A program made the translations under genes and the position numbers. A stretch of DNA of 64,000 bases from Rapana venosa (lineage: Eukaryota; Mollusca; Gastropoda; Neogastropoda; Muricidae), in the NCBI GenBank assembly GCA_028751875.1, contig CM054140.1, positions 13,471,771 to 13,535,770 of the forward strand, read 5' to 3'. The notes under the pieces were generated by a model. The model saw only the letters and a program-made list of their open reading frames with translations, was not told the origin of the DNA and did no database searches. Shown here piece by piece: positions 46,006 through 59,036 of this stretch; within the stretch, counting starts at the first letter, position 1, and each line of letters begins with the position of its first letter.

Positions 46006-46925
46006 AGTAGTATACACAGGGTGCTAGTGCTGCCGTTTGCTAGTCGTTTGTGTACAACCAATTTCTGACGTGTAGGCTAGGTGTGTGGTGTAGGTGTGTG
46101 TAGAACAAGTAGTTTGTCTTCGTTCACCTCACTGAGTTCTGCCTGAGCGGTTAGGTCACATATATAATTATATGACACAGCACAATCAACACTTCTCTCT
46201 CTCTCACTTCACTCGTGTCACGGTGTGTTGAACACCACAGCCAGCAACATGCTTTAGGTTGATTCAATACAGCATACACGCACAATTATATATATAAGGA
46301 AACAAACCGTTAAAATATATATATGCACGACCTGATTCTGGCCACCAAAAGTGTGCAAAACTTGCAAAACAAGTCCTGTGTGTGTGTCCTGTCCACTGGT
46401 CTAGGTCTGTCTGCTCTAAGTTCGTCTGTTGAAAATTAATGCGAAAAAGTCTTCATACAATTATTTTAATTTGAAATTTGCACACTCACAAAGACTGCGA
46501 AGAAGAAGTGTAGCAACTCTTGGAAGCAAAGAATAAAGTCCTAGCAGGTAGACAACCCACGAGATGAATTCCGTGACCACAAAAGCTGGTGTGTCGAAGT
46601 GGTGGTGGTGGTGGCGGTGTGTTCACTTGTTCTCTGTGCACCTGCCCAACACAGCCAGAGAAAAAAGGAAGGGTTGGTAAACACAGACCTGCCTGCTGTG
46701 TGCTGTTCCCCCTACTCTTTCTATAGGCCTAGGTGTGTGTCTGTGTCTGTGTGTCTGTGTGTGTGTGCGTAGGCTAGGCCTAGGCTATGTGATGGCATTC
46801 TGCCGTTGGCCTGTGGGCAAGGGACATAAATGTATCACGTATGTCTAGCCTATCTGACTGTTGGAATGTGAATGAGTACAGGCGCCAGAAAAGCTGCCAC
46901 ACTAATTTTTTTCCTGAGTGAAAGT

Positions 46926-46991
<66 letters not shown>

Positions 46992-47965
46992 GACAGTTAA
47001 ATGAGTCAGGTTCAAAGCTGAGTCTGAATAGACGTAATGAAAGCAGTCAGTTGGAGTGCCGGGGTTTGCTGTGATCAAGTTTTCTTGTTGGATATTGTTT
47101 TTGTTGTTATAGCGCCCCCCTCCCATTTTTAGCGTCTCGGGGGTCACCCAGAATATATGCACTCTGTCTCACTCATCACACCCGGGGATCAGTGTGAAGA
47201 CTGACAATGATGAACACTAGTGTGCACCACTGTTCTCAAATGCCTCGGAACATACTCCAACTTCACAGGATTTGCTCTTTTTTAAATTATTTTTTACACA
47301 AAGGATAGAGTTTGTTATGTTAAGGGCTTGCCATAGATGAAGACAATCTTCTCATAAGATTTTAAAGCATAACATTATGATGCAGGGCGTGACACCCCAG
47401 CTGACAGGAATAACTAACTAAAAAAGCATTTGGCCTGGACCAATGTTGAGGTCGAGCAAACAGCTGAAACAGTGTTTGGAAAAAACCCAACAACAACCCA
47501 TCACCAATTAGTATCCAGTTTTCATGCTCCCACAACATAGAACATCAAAACAGTTAAGAGCTTACTAACTTTTGTGCTCGAGAACTCAAAATGAGCTTCT
47601 TCTTCTTATTATTATATTTTTTAAAAACCCAAGAACTATCAGTTTTGATAGTCTAGGATCATTTGTTGTTGTTGTTGTTGTTATCCATGCCTTGGCCTGA
47701 AAGTGTAAAACGTTCCGGCGCCTATACAAGGGGTTTTGAAGGGGGAGGGCGAAGGGTGGGGATGGGGGATCACTGACAAAAATATTTATAACGATATTCA
47801 GTGACTTGATCCGATCATTCCTCAGTGTACCTTACAGATGACTTTGGCATGTGTCTGCAGATGCACTAAATCAATGATTATTGTTGTTGTTCTTTCTCTT
47901 TTTTAAAATTTTTATTTGTGGACGTTTACAAAAATGATGCTAACAACATCAGTTTTTAAGACTTG
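46006..47965. other. Non-genic DNA; long (AT)n tract
   Basis: (AT)n lies at 46927-46987. A TAGGCTAGGCCTAGGCTA near-palindrome is at about 46771-46788. No gene supported. Confidence 0.5.
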
Positions 47966-47999
47966 TCAGTCCCGTCGTAGGTGCGTGCGCGGCTGACAT

Positions 48000-48459
48000 A
48001 TACACAAATACACACACTCACGCACGCATGCACACACACACACCATACACGCGCGCGCGCGCATGCACACACACACACGCACAACACGCACAAACACGCA
48101 CGCAACATCGGCACGCACACACACACACATCACACAACACACTCCGCGCGCACACACACACACGCGCGTGCCGCACGCACATCACACACCCGCGCGTGCA
48201 CGCACGCACACACACACGCCGCGCGTGCTCATGCACGCACGCACACACACATTGACGCACGCACGCACACACACACACACACACCGACACGCACACACCA
48301 CACCGCACACACACACACACACACACCACACACACACAGACACACACAAACCCCCCCCCCCCCACCCCCCCGCACATACAAACACAACACACACACACAC
48401 ACAACACACCGCACACACACACACCCACCACACACACACACACACACACCACACACCAC

Positions 48460-48512
<53 letters not shown>

Positions 48513-48605
48513 ACCAACCCCCCCCCCCCCCCCCACCCACCCACCACACACACCCGACACCCCACACACACACACCGACATACATATACACAGACCCACA
48601 CACAG
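48000..48605. repeat. Long CA/GCAC microsatellite with poly-C tracts
   Basis: About 600 bases of CA and CGCA repeats interrupted by C runs at 48350-48372, 48460-48498 and 48517-48534. The long frames in five or six phases across it are simple-sequence translations. Confidence 0.97.
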
Positions 48606-48771
48606 AGTGAATGCATGCCAAGCCGCGGCTAAGGCAGCTAGCTGTACTTGGCTAATACGCCAAAGTCTCAAGTAGCCTGAGGAGCACTGCATCCAGACGG
48701 CCACAGGTCTGGTAGGCTATAGAGCTTGGTTCCTTCCGAGCTAGATATAACCCACACCCCTCCCTCCCCAC

Positions 48772-48960
48772 ATCGCAGAACATCTTGCGCACACGTTATT
48801 AAAACCTGTTCCGCTTTTCGGAAGAGTAGGCCATTGTGTGCCGGCGAGAACGGATGACAACATTATTTTACAAAACTGTATACACACGGGGACTGGATGG
48901 GGGAAAAAAGCACACGAGTGCTTATTCCATTATCCTCGAAATAAAAGAATAACATAAATA
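48772..48960 (+). mobile_element. S1-family SINE, 5'-truncated
   Basis: Starts inside the S1 body at CGCAGAACATCTTGCGCAC and ends CATTATCCTCGAAATAAAAG. It is a young copy with little divergence. Confidence 0.88.
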
Positions 48961-48965
48961 ACAAA

Positions 48966-49107
48966 TAGTCTCATCCGAAGGACGTTAGGGGAGAGTGGAG
49001 TCAGGCACTGATGTTAACTCCAGAGGAAAAATCCTCTCGAACGAGAATGGAACCCGGGTCAGCAGATCACGAATACATCACTCTAACCACCAGGCTATAC
49101 GGTCCCC
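48966..49107 (-). mobile_element. S1-family SINE head fragment, inverted
   Basis: In reverse it has the head GGGACCGTATAGCCTGGTGG, the B box GACCCGGGTTCCATTCTCG and the linker up to CTTCGGATGAGACTAT. It lies immediately after the plus-strand copy in opposite orientation and carries exactly the part that copy lacks. Confidence 0.85.
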
Positions 49108-49119
49108 TCAAGTAACGAG

Positions 49120-49516
49120 CACTGCATGCAGACGTCAGAGGTAGGGCTCGGTTGCTTTGGAGAGCCAGCTAACCCACACCCCTGCCCCTGTGAAGAAGGA
49201 AGGTGGCAGGATAGGCTGCCAACAAGTAAACCGCGAGGTTCTGGGTTCGATTCCCAGCCTCGTCCTTTCTTCCCAGTTTGACAAAAAATCGAACTGAGTG
49301 TCAAAGTCCTTCGGATGAGACTATAAATTTACCGAGGCCCTGTGTTCGAACGCATGCAGAACATCTTGCGCACACGTTCCGCTTTTCGGAAGATAGGCCA
49401 TTGTGCGCCGGTGGAAACAGAGGACAAAATTGACAAAACTGTATGCACACGGGGACTGGATGTAAAAAAAAGCACATGAGTGCTTATTCCATTATCCTCG
49501 ATATAAAAAAAAAAAA
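49120..49516 (+). mobile_element. S1-type SINE with a different tRNA-like head
   Basis: The 3' half from TTCGGATGAGACTATAAATT to CATTATCCTCGATATAAAA is the S1 body. The 5' half differs: AAGGTGGCAGGATAGGCTGC, then the B box GTTCTGGGTTCGATTCCCAG, then a linker CTTTCTTCCCAGTTTGACAA. A piece like its upstream part (GAGCACTGCATCCAGACG and TAACCCACACCCC) also lies at 48680-48770. This points to a head swap onto a shared body. Confidence 0.75.
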
Positions 49517-49614
49517 AATAAAGCGGTCCAGGTGTTGATCTCCGCTTCGTTTTGCCGAGACGATACACCTGGCAAGACCCGTGAGCGACTGAATAATTCT
49601 TACTTTCAGCGCCT

Positions 49615-49745
49615 TTTCTTTCTTCTTCGTCGTCGAACGCTCAGACAGCAACTATTGTTTTCCCCGTTATATGAGCGAAAATGCGTGTGTCACGCTGCCG
49701 TTAAGCGCCTGACAAGTTAGGCCCAGCGCACCCGGGCTATATTTA
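49615..49745 (-). repeat. R4 repeat with GAC/GAA tail
   Basis: In reverse: GGGTGCGCTGGGCCTAACTT, GTCAGGCGCTTAACGGCAGC, GTGACACACGCATTTTCGCT, AACAATAGTTGCTGTCTGAG and the tail CGTTCGACGACGAAGAAGAA. It matches 28251-28382 closely. Confidence 0.8.
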
Positions 49746-49883
49746 AAAGTGTCAATGGCTGCAAAAAAATGTCCCCTGCCTGGCAACATTCTACAGCGTC
49801 ATCCCCCCCATCTTCCCCATCCCCCCCCCCTCAAAACCCTACAACCAAATAAAACAAAAAACGAAATAGCAAAAACAAAGATT

Positions 49884-50227
49884 TCTTTATTTATTCTTTC
49901 ATATCGAGGATAATAGAATAAGCACTTATGTGCTTTTTTTTACGTCTAGTCCACGTGTGTATGCCGTTTTGTAAATGTTGTCATCTGTTCCCACCGGCAC
50001 GCTATGGCCTACTCTTACGAAAAGCGGAACAGGATTTAATGCGAGCGCAAGATGTTCTGCGTGCGTTCGCACACGGGGCCTCGGTTTATAGTCTCATCCG
50101 AAGGACTTTTGGGAATAGTGGAGTCTGCACTGATGTTAACTCCAGGAGAAAATATCCCCTTGAACGGGAATCGAACTCGGGTCGTCAGATTGCGAGCGCA
50201 ATGTAACCACTAGACTATCCCGTCCCC
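49884..50227 (-). mobile_element. S1-family SINE, full length
   Basis: In reverse: GGGGGACGGGATAGTCTAGT head with GTTACA, B box ACCCGAGTTCGATTCCCGTT, linker CTCCTGGAGTTAACATCAGT, S1 body, and the terminal block ending CATTATCCTCGATATGAAAG. The head abuts a GA microsatellite. Confidence 0.92.
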
Positions 50228-50228
50228 C

Positions 50229-50294
<66 letters not shown>

Positions 50295-50301
50295 GAGAGA
50301 C

Positions 50302-50338
<37 letters not shown>

Positions 50339-50505
50339 CAGGCAAAAAAGCTACATTAAAATTGTGGTTACAGAAACGTTTGCAAGAAACTGATGTAAAG
50401 GCCACCAAGTAGGCGATAAAAACAAGCACGAGGAATGAAGAAGAAGGAAGAAGAAGAGAAGAAGAAGAAGAAGAAGAAGAAGAAGAAGAAGAAGAGGAAG
50501 ATGAA

Positions 50506-50539
<34 letters not shown>

Positions 50540-50700
50540 GAGAAGGAGAAGAAGAAGAAGAAGAAGAAAAAGGAGGAGGAGGAGGAGGAGAGAAGAGAAG
50601 AAGAGAAAGAAGAGGAAGAAGAAGAAGACGAGGAGGAGGAGGAGGAGGTGGAGGAAGAGGAGGAAGAAGAAGAAGAAGGCGAGGAGGAAGAAGAACAACA
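50228..50700. repeat. (GA)n and (GAA)n/(GGA)n microsatellites
   Basis: GA tract at 50228-50340, then GAA and GGA-rich repeats at about 50435-50700. It translates as Lys/Glu or Leu runs, none a gene. Confidence 0.96.
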
Positions 50701-50703
50701 ACA

Positions 50704-50820
50704 AATCTCCGAAGTCAGAATGCGGCAACCTTAATGGTGGGCAAATGGTCGCATACGCAAAAATCTCACCATTGGTAAACCTCAGAACCCAAGTCGAGGA
50801 AAGGCAAAATAAAGAAGAAA
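50704..50820 (+). mobile_element. S3-family SINE 3' fragment
   Basis: Reads CTCCGAAGTCAGAATGCGGC, AACCTTAATGGTGGGCAAAT, GTCGCATACGCAAAAATCTC and ACCATTGGTAAACCTCAGAA. It directly follows the GAA tract. Confidence 0.85.
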
Positions 50821-50932
50821 AAGAGGCCAGAAAAAACCCACCAATCAAAACAAAAACCACAAATAAGCCCGGTTGTGTGTGTGTATGTATGTGTGTGTGT
50901 GTGTGTTTACATTTGAATTTGTAAAAACTAGT

Positions 50933-51050
50933 AATTTGTAACTGGCTGCATGTGAAAGACTAGGATGAATGAAAGCGCTTTGATTTGTTTTTTGCAAGAT
51001 ATAGTGTTGTATAAATTCCATGTATTCTTCTTCTTCTTCTTCTTATCATT
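50933..51050 (+). mobile_element. LINE 3'-end fragment
   Basis: Reads ACTGGCTGCATGTGAAAGAC, GAAAGCGCTTTGATTTGTTT, TTGCAAGATATAGTGTTGTA, TAAATTCCATG and then a CTT repeat. It matches the 3' end of the LINE at 19257-20180. Confidence 0.8.
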
Positions 51051-51447
51051 TGTCAGAGGTACATTGCTATCCAACGCGCGTTGCTCCCAGTTAGTGAAGA
51101 ACAAAACAGCACGGATTTCAGTCACAGGAATCTGCCTTGACTGAAATGGCTATCTTGTACAATCGTTTGATTACAATACAAAGGACTTTTCCCATGCCGA
51201 AATGGACTTGATCTGTCTGCCTATAGCCTATGTCTATCTATCTGTCTGTCTGTAGGGCCTGGTGACGGAGTTGTGTTTCTGAGAAACAAGTATCGCTCAC
51301 CCGGTCAATAAGTGTGTTTTGTTTGAAGTCTTGTTTGTCTATGGCCAGATTTAGTTACCAGAAAACAAGGTATTGAATTTTGGCTAGAAAGAAAGATATT
51401 GTGCATACGTGCGTGCGCGCGCGCGTGCGTGCACGCACTCTCCTTGA

Positions 51448-51530
51448 TAGATGGCTTGATGAAAAAAAGCAAATGTATTGCTTATTCAGTGTACCATCTG
51501 GAAAGAAAAATTTGACTTGACTTGACACCA
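51448..51530 (+). repeat. Microsatellite-flanked core repeat, copy 2
   Basis: Reads GATAGATGGCTTGATGAAAA, AAAGCAAATGTATTGCTTAT, TCAGTGTACCATCTGGAAAG and AAAAATTTGACTTGACTTGA. It lies between a GCGCGTGCGTGCACGC tract and CAAC/CCAT repeats. Confidence 0.85.
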
Positions 51531-51547
51531 TCTGGGAGAAGTCTCAA

Positions 51548-51720
51548 CATCAACCAACCATCCATCGAACCTAGCAACCAACCAGGAAACCAACCAACCA
51601 ACCACGCAACCAGCCATCCATCGAACCAACCAACCAACCATCCATCCATCAAACCAACCAACCAAGCATCCAGGCAACCAAGCAACCAAATACACAAACA
51701 AACAAGCCAAACAATCGAGC
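51548..51720. repeat. (CCAA)n and CCATC simple repeat
   Basis: Degenerate AACCAACCATCCATCGAACC repeats. Confidence 0.9.
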
Positions 51721-51837
51721 AGTATGGTTAGTACTTTTTTGTTTTTTTTATTGTCTACACAACTCTCATCAACATGGTAGTAGTGGTTAAAGTCGGAACC
51801 GATCATGCCAACACAAAGACAGGGCAGGATGGAGAGA

Positions 51838-53068
51838 GACAGGACAGTCAGTAGACAGGACAGTCAGTAGACAGTCAGTAGACAGGACAGTCAGTAGACA
51901 GTCAGTAGACAGCACAGTCAGTAGACAGCACAGTCAGTAAACAGCACAGTCAGTAGACAGGACAGTCAGTAGACAGGACAGTCAGTAGACAGTAGACAGT
52001 ACAGTCAGTAGACAGTCAGTAGACAGGACAGTCAGTAGACAGCACAGTCAGTAGACAGTCAGTAGACAGCACAGTCAGTAGACAGTCAGTAGACAGGACA
52101 GTCAGTAGACAGTCAGTAGACAGGACAGTCAGTAGACAGTAGACAGGACAGTGAGTAGACAGGACAGTGAGTAGATAGTATAGTCAGTAGACAGCACAGT
52201 CAGTAGACAGCACACAGTCAGTAGACAGGACAGTCAGTAGACAGTACAGTCAGTAGATAGTATAGTCAGTAGACAGCACACAGTCAGTAGACAGCACAGT
52301 CGGTAGACAGGACAGTCAGTAGACAGTCAGTAGACAGCACAGCCAGTAGACAGCACAGTCAGTAGACAGTCAGTAGACAGGACAGTCAGTAGACAGGACA
52401 GTCAGTAGACAGGACAGTCAGTAGACAGTCAGTAGACAGCACAGCCAGTAGACAGCACAGTCAGTAGACAGTCAGTAGACAGGACAGTCAGTAGACAGTA
52501 CAGTCAGTAGACAGGACAGTCAGTAGACAGTCAGTAGACAGGACAGTCAGTAGACAGTCAGTAGACAGGACAGTCTGTAGACAGTCAGTAGACAGTCAGT
52601 AGACAGGACAGTCAGTAGACAGCACAGTCAGTAGACAGTACAGTAGAAAGCACAGTCAGTAGACAGTACAGTAGACAGGACAGTCAGTAGACAGTCAGTA
52701 GACAGCACAGTCAGTAGACAGTGAGTAGACAGCACAGTCAGTAGACAGCACAGTCAGTAGACAGTACAGTAGACAGGACAGTCAGTAGACAGCACAGTCA
52801 GTAGACAGTGAGTAGACAGCACAGTCAGTAGACAGCACAGTCAGTAGACAGCACAGTCAGTAGACAGTCAGTAGACAGCACAGTCAGTAGACAGCACAGT
52901 CAGTAGACAGTCAGTAGACAGCACAGTCAGTAGACAGTCAGTAGACAGCACAGTCAGTAGACAGTACAGTCAGTAGACAGTCAGTAGACAGCACAGTCAG
53001 TCAGTAGACAGGACAGTCAGTAGACAGCACAGTCAGTAGACAGTACAGTCAGTAGACAGGACAGTCTT
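51838..53068 (+). repeat. 1.2-kb minisatellite built on CAGTCAGTAGA
   Basis: Made of an 11-base element CAGTCAGTAGA and a 16-base element, CAGGACAGTCAGTAGA or CAGCACAGTCAGTAGA, in irregular order, with rare variants (CAGTGAGTAGA, TAGTATAGTC, CAGTCTGTAGA). The mix of G and C in GGACAG/GCACAG gives several higher-order patterns. Both ends stop sharply in unrelated DNA. Non-coding. Confidence 0.97.
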
Positions 53069-53089
53069 AAATCTGAGGAAGAAGCAGGA

Positions 53090-53343
53090 GAGAGGGGGAG
53101 AGAGGGAGGGAGGGGGAGGGTGATGTAGGGAGATAGACAGGGAAAGAAGTAGAGGAGAGGAGGAGGAGGAGGAGAGAGAATAGGAGAATGTCTGAACTAA
53201 AGAGATGTAGATACAGAATGGGAAGCTATACAATCTTCAGTCTCACGCCATCTCGTCAGTCAAGCCAAAACATCAGAGGTCAAACACACAGCCAACACAT
53301 ACCATTTGTATTTTTATCGGGGTGGGTGAGAGAGAGAGAGAGG

Positions 53344-53411
<68 letters not shown>

Positions 53412-53480
53412 CACGGAGAGACAGAGACAGAGAGTGACACAGAGAGACAGAGACAGAGAGAGACAGAGAGTCGGTTGATC
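53090..53480. repeat. GA-rich microsatellites
   Basis: GA and GGA tracts at 53090-53180 and 53330-53408, then GAGACAGAGA units with an imperfect duplication of GAGTGACACAGAGAGACAGA to about 53470. Confidence 0.92.
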
Positions 53481-53837
53481 GGTTGGTAAGTCTGTGTTTG
53501 TTATCACAACAACAAAAATATCATGGTACATTTTGTTATCATTTGTATTGACGATCAGTTTGTACAAATCTCTTACAATAAGGTATAGCTCATCATCACC
53601 AAGGAAAAAAAAAAGAAACTTAAATTTTTTTCCAGGAACACACCAAGTTTACCGTGAACTTAGACACCCAGAAAAGGAAAGATAGATGCATGGATTCAGA
53701 CTAAAGAGTACAGAGCTTAAAAAAAAAGGCCCCCAACAACCTCCTTCCCCCAAACAAATAAGCCCCCAAAAAAGAGTAAAAACCAAAACCAAAACCAAAA
53801 ACAACACATAAAACCTGACAAGCTACAAGTAGTATAT

Positions 53838-53926
<89 letters not shown>

Positions 53927-53930
53927 ATCA
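53838..53930. repeat. (GT)n then (GA)n microsatellite
   Basis: A GT tract passes directly into a GA tract. Confidence 0.97.
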
Positions 53931-54880
53931 CATGACCTGCCAACGCAAAATTCACTTGGATAACATTTATAAGGTTAGCACTAACAGCCCCAACTCTCTC
54001 TCACGCACACACATACTATCAAAAGCTTGCCAAAAATAACAACTATTTTCCAGCTATACCTTTTAATAGCTACTCGCACACTTTGGCTACATCCTTGTCT
54101 TTAAAAAGATAGAGAAAGACAATATACACATTCAAGCTTTCGGATCCAGTTCAACATCGATCTTGATAAAGGCAAGTTCTTTTGCTCACACACAAAAAAA
54201 ATCAAAAGTAAATTGTACAGGATAGATGCTTAAAGTTCAAATCGATTTCTGTTTAATTAACCCGTTTCACTCAATTTCGTCTGGTCAGAATTTAATTTTT
54301 TGTCAAGTGAGAAGTTCATCAGGTAATTTTAAAAACACTTTTGTGCTTGTTTTGTTAGTTTTGTTTGTTTGTTGTTGTTTTGTTTTAAATGTTAATCTTG
54401 TTTAGATTGAACTTAGAATTAAGTTGAGGTTTTTTCTTCCGCGGCATATTTGACAAAAATTACCCGAAAAGTCGAGGTTTTGGTGTTATTCTTTTGTTAG
54501 CAGTTCTTTATTTTGTTTGGTCTTTTTAGAGAGTTCCTTGCCGTTTACAAAAAAGAAAAAAAGATAACAGTAGTTAAAGTCCTACCAAGTTGAACAGATG
54601 TATTGCCTTCCTCTATAACCATTCAAATCATCCAAACCAACATGAAAATAACGATCTCTGTGCCACCATAGTCATCTGTCAATTTTCGACTATCACAATA
54701 ATAATAAATTATTGACGGCGAAGCTAGCTAGACCTCTACAGAACGAACGAGTGGGCAGATTGAAGGGACTACTACTATTAATTTTCGCACTGTGCACTTT
54801 TGAGTAGCATGAAGATACCTCCCCAAGCCACAATACAAACGGATAGGATATAATTATATGCAGTGAGCTTGCCTAACTGC
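53931..54880. other. AT-rich non-genic DNA
   Basis: No exon or repeat was recognised. Confidence 0.45.
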
Positions 54881-54884
54881 CATG

Positions 54885-55160
54885 ATATATATATATATAT
54901 ATATATTGTTACGTATATTATACAGACAAGTAAATGTTTACACTCTGCTGGCACACAGTCTTTCGCGGATACAAGAACGCTTCGTGCGCGCGCGCGTACA
55001 CACACACACACACAACACACACCACACACACACACACAACACACACACACACAGGCGCGCACGCACGCACATACACGCACGCACGCACGCACACACACAC
55101 CACCACAAACACACACACACACACACATCACACTCTCTCTCTCTCTCTCTCTCTCTTGTA
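54885..55160. repeat. AT, CA, GCAC and CT microsatellites
   Basis: AT tract at 54885-54907, CA and CGCA tracts at 54996-55125, and a CT tract to 55156. Confidence 0.95.
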
Positions 55161-55378
55161 CTGGTGTTTTATATAAATATATAAAAAAACAAAAAACTAC
55201 TGAAATAATTATTTCTAAGAAAAAGACACCAAACAGCGAGGCAACGTCCATCATCAAGCTGTTTTACATACTACACTCACTGCACTACACTGCACTACAT
55301 AGCCAGGAACTTCCAGTAACGTTGTGTACATTAGAAATGGACTAGTCTGCTATCCTTCATTCCCCTCTGCTTACCATG

Positions 55379-55736
55379 CAACACACACACACACACACAT
55401 ACACACACATACACACACACACACATACACACACACGCGTGCATGCACGCACGCATGCACATACACCACACACGAACACGTCTTCACAAACGCACGCACG
55501 CACGTACACACACACACACACACACACGTACACACACACACGCACGCACGTACGCACATACACACACACAGTTACACGTCTTCACACACACACACGCACG
55601 CACGCACGTACACATACACACACATATACACACGCACGCACGTACACACACACGTCCACACACACACACGTCTACACACACTACACACACACCACTATAG
55701 CATCTTCTAATACATCAATACACGCGCCAATACAAC

Positions 55737-55787
<51 letters not shown>

Positions 55788-55790
55788 ACT
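55379..55790. repeat. CA/CGCA microsatellite block
   Basis: About 400 bases of CA repeats broken by CGCACGCACGTA and a recurrent GTCTTCACA, ending in a pure CA tract at 55739-55784. Confidence 0.95.
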
Positions 55791-56029
55791 CAGGGAGCAA
55801 GCCAGTTAATGGCTTATCTAACTGCTAATGGCCTGCATGCACCTATTAATTAAGATCAACTAATCATTTCTGCCTTATGTTTACTCATTAAAAAAAAAAA
55901 AAAACAGCCCAAAAGTAATTGGCCTCGCCATTATATAATTATAACTTAACTGCTTACTTACTGATAAATTATGGAAGCTGCCCGCAAATGCGCTGACATG
56001 TGTGATAGCAGTACAATTATATAGAATAA

Positions 56030-56380
<351 letters not shown>

Positions 56381-57149
56381 GTGCGGGTATGCATGTATTT
56401 GCTTATTTGCGCATAATATATGCTTGTATGCCGACACACACATGGGCATGCGTGCGTGTGTGTATATGGGTGTGTGCGTGTGTGTATATCTCTGCTTACA
56501 TATGCGCGTATATATGCATGTTAGAACAGCACAGAATAGGTTAAAAAAAAAGAAACAATTTATACTCGCTTGTATCCCAGCATGTATACATACCAACCTA
56601 AGCGACTACACGGCATAGAATCACGTAATACAAGAATATCCTATTATCTATATATACATACAAAGCGAGCTAAGTGAAACAACTTAAACCAATACCATGT
56701 TGAACAAGACAACAAACCACAAAAACCAAACCCAATCGATCTCTCTTGCATTCAGCTAACACTAACTCTACTTACACTCTTGACTCTTGTTTTTCTCTCT
56801 CTACACACATAAGTTTTAACTGAACTCTGCCCACAGTGCATACAAAATGATGAGTAAGGCATTTGTCTGGAGAGGGAAGGAGAGGAGAAGTGCATATAGA
56901 TATACAGATATATAGATATATATATACTTACAAGACAGGAGGAACAATTTGAGTCCAAGACCAAAGTGCTGACATAAAACTCCCAAGGACTGTTTGTTTG
57001 TTTGTTGGACAACAAAAGGTGTACATGTAAATATCCACATACGCACTGCATCGACAAAACATAAGATGTCGCCCCAAACTCTCTCTCTTTCTCACACACA
57101 CACACACCGTCTTATATCACTAATAGCGAACAGACGTTAAAAAAATGCA

Positions 57150-57362
<213 letters not shown>

Positions 57363-58776
57363 ATACCCAATCCGCATGAATTCACTGGAGAGAAAAATAA
57401 TCTGCGAATATGTTCATTACACACAAAAGATATTCATAATAACAAACAGGAACAACTCCCAGGAAAAAGATTTTCAGTACATAATATACACCAGCAAACT
57501 ACAGGAATGGTATATTACTGTTACATCCATTGAGACTCTAAGCCAACACCGTGTTACTCACATTATAACGTGAGCAATAGATAACAAACAACAAAAGTAC
57601 ATAATTATGGTATTTCGCGCAACCGAAACATCACATTCAACATAAAAAAATTAACATAACCACCCAAAAAAAAATCCGAACACACTTATGAAATTATTTA
57701 TCGTTCAATATTAACAAAATATATATTTTGCAACACATTTAAAAAAAGAATTATTACTGAAATACACAAAACCACACTTAGTTGTGTGAAAACACTCGCA
57801 ACCCATTTTGAAAAGCCTGTACAAAGTTCAGTAGTCTATTGAGATATAATTATAACAACCAACACAGAGTTGTCACCATACAAATAATATACATTGTATA
57901 TACCATAAGCAATACACAAGTTGTCAAACTCATACAATATCACGACATGGCACACTTAATTTTTCCATGTTAAAAAACAAAAAAACAACGTTACATAACT
58001 GTTGAGCTATTGTATGTATCTCTTTTTTTCTTCTTTCAAAATCATATTTATAACATTGACCTTCCAAACAGTGATCACTGTTTTAGAGATGTAAAACCAT
58101 GTTCTCAATATAAAAAACAACAACAACAAAAACAACAACCAAACAAAATCAGCACTTGATTTACAGTGGTCGCCACAGGTTATCATTCAGATTTGACAAA
58201 ATTGCAGATACAGTTAGTTAAAGCTATTTTGAAGAAAAGTTCTTTTTCAAAATACAGCCCACAATGTGTGGTCCACTTTTGTAGTTTCTTTGCTTTGAGA
58301 CAAAGCTTTGTTAGAGAAGGGTTTCCTTTTCAAGTTAATTGACTACGATCACAGCTACTGATCTTGTTCTTTTCTTTTTTCTTAGTCAAAAGTTGCCAAA
58401 GAACTAATAGCAGACAGAAGGATATTGTTAACGAAATGCAACATCCGCTTTAAAAAAAATGATATATAAAAATTCTTCTTTTTCCTTTCATTTTTAAAAC
58501 TCTTCTTTAAACTGCGTGTGTTCTCTTTACACATTAACCGCGAAAGAAACATACGTAAAAAGAACTGTGATTAAAACAAACCGTTATATCTCCTTTAATA
58601 AATAAAATGGGAATCAAAGATATAAAAATTAATAGAAAAAAAGAAAATAAAGAAAGGACAGCAACAGTTTTTAAAAACGAAGCAAATGACTAGGTTGGGG
58701 GAGAAAAACAAAAGAGACACATTAAGAGCATCCCAAAGAAAAACCACATAGAAAACGTCGCTGCCAAACGGGCCTG
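57363..58776. other. AT-rich non-genic DNA
   Basis: Strongly AT-rich with many short A and T runs and several AATAAA and TTTATT words. It could include a long 3' UTR, but no adjoining gene is proven. No repeat was recognised. Confidence 0.4.
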
Positions 58777-59036
58777 TGATTATAACCATACTGTGAGTGT
58801 ACAGGGTCTGAATGCATACATACACTTGTAACTCAAACTGTCTATCATACCGGGAGTGTACAGGGTCTGAATGCACACACAACTCAAACTATCATCATAC
58901 CGGGGGTGTACAAGGTCTGAATGCACACACACACACACGTACGACTCAAACTGTCTATCATACCTGGGAGTGTACAGGGTATGAAAGCATACTTACACAA
59001 CTCAAACTGTCTATCATACCCCGACAAACAAAGCCA
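58777..59036. repeat. Tandem repeat, about 52-bp unit, five copies
   Basis: The unit is AACTCAAACTGTCTATCATA, then CCGGGAGTGTACAGGGTCTG and AATGCACACA. CA content at the unit joint varies. The last copies are diverged. Confidence 0.9.

Noticed and set aside
47981..48704. Several 130-228 codon frames rich in His/Thr or Cys/Val
   Set aside because: They are simple-sequence translations of CA/GT and poly-C tracts in nearly every phase.
50351..50860. 169-codon Leu/Phe-rich frame resembling membrane segments
   Set aside because: It is the complement of a GAA/GGA microsatellite; the apparent hydrophobic helices are an artefact.
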